This document shows positions 21,142-21,207 of a DNA stretch of 21,207 nucleotides, one piece after another; position 1 is the stretch's first letter, and each line of letters opens with the position of its first letter. The notes under the pieces were generated by a model. That model worked only from the letters and a program-made list of their open reading frames with translations. It was not told where the DNA came from and did no database searches. Origin of the DNA: Hyphochytrium catenoides (Eukaryota > Sar > Hyphochytriomycetes > Hyphochytriales > Hyphochytriaceae); NCBI GenBank assembly GCA_900088475.1, contig FLMG01003090.1, positions 9,594-30,800 on the forward strand. Direction: 5' to 3'. A program made the position numbers and the translations under genes.

Positions 21142-21207
21142 TTTTACGGCGTGTACATAGCTGCAGAGACAGCGAGAAAGGGAAGAGAGCGACACCCACC
21201 CACCCAC

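Noticed and set aside
21190-21207. CCCA repeats at the right edge, telomere-like at first glance
   Set aside because: Only about four units, inside or next to the 5' region of a gene and not a known telomere unit; treated as a short simple repeat.
1-21207. Bacterial-style features such as operons, ribosome binding sites, CRISPR arrays and insertion sequences
   Set aside because: All genes carry spliceosomal introns and eukaryotic domains; nothing prokaryotic is seen.

Overview
The window is nuclear DNA of an intron-rich, gene-dense, probably unicellular eukaryote. All genes are interrupted by short GT-AG introns (about 60 to 500 bases) and spaced a few hundred bases apart. A B9D2 homologue implies a lineage with a cilium or flagellum. 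Non-coding DNA is full of GA/CT tracts. I cannot place the species from this window alone. No tRNA, rRNA, CRISPR array or intact mobile element is recognisable.

Layout, left to right. (1) 601-2999, plus: a five-exon gene starting with a LisH-like domain of the MINDY4 N-terminal type, then a long low-complexity region. (2) about 4078-11132, plus: a 22-exon gene for a FYVE-like, PH, PH-GRAM and myotubularin-phosphatase protein with an intact CSDGWDR active site. (3) 11456-14321, minus: seven exons of a B9D2 homologue (ciliary transition zone) with a 260-residue charged N-terminal extension. (4) 15291-18252, plus: eight exons of a UVSSA homologue (transcription-coupled repair), shorter than the animal protein and lacking its C-terminal zinc-finger region. 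(5) 18536-21141, minus: eight exons of a leucine-rich-repeat protein with a basic, coiled-coil-like tail. Genes 2/3 and 4/5 converge; genes 3/4 diverge from a 970-base spacer.

Exon models were built by hand from splice motifs, reading-phase continuity and remembered family motifs. In every model all intron phases agree and the total length is a multiple of three, which supports them strongly without transcript data. The least certain points are the 5' end of gene 2 (it could even be joined to gene 1), the 5' end of gene 5, and which of several in-frame introns are always removed.

The genes do not form one pathway: they cover phosphoinositide turnover on membranes, cilium assembly, DNA repair and two scaffold-like proteins. 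The features most worth following are the unusual domain order of the myotubularin protein, the possible LisH fusion, the short UVSSA, the extended B9D2 with a 510-base stop-free intron, and a nested inverted repeat in the divergent spacer.
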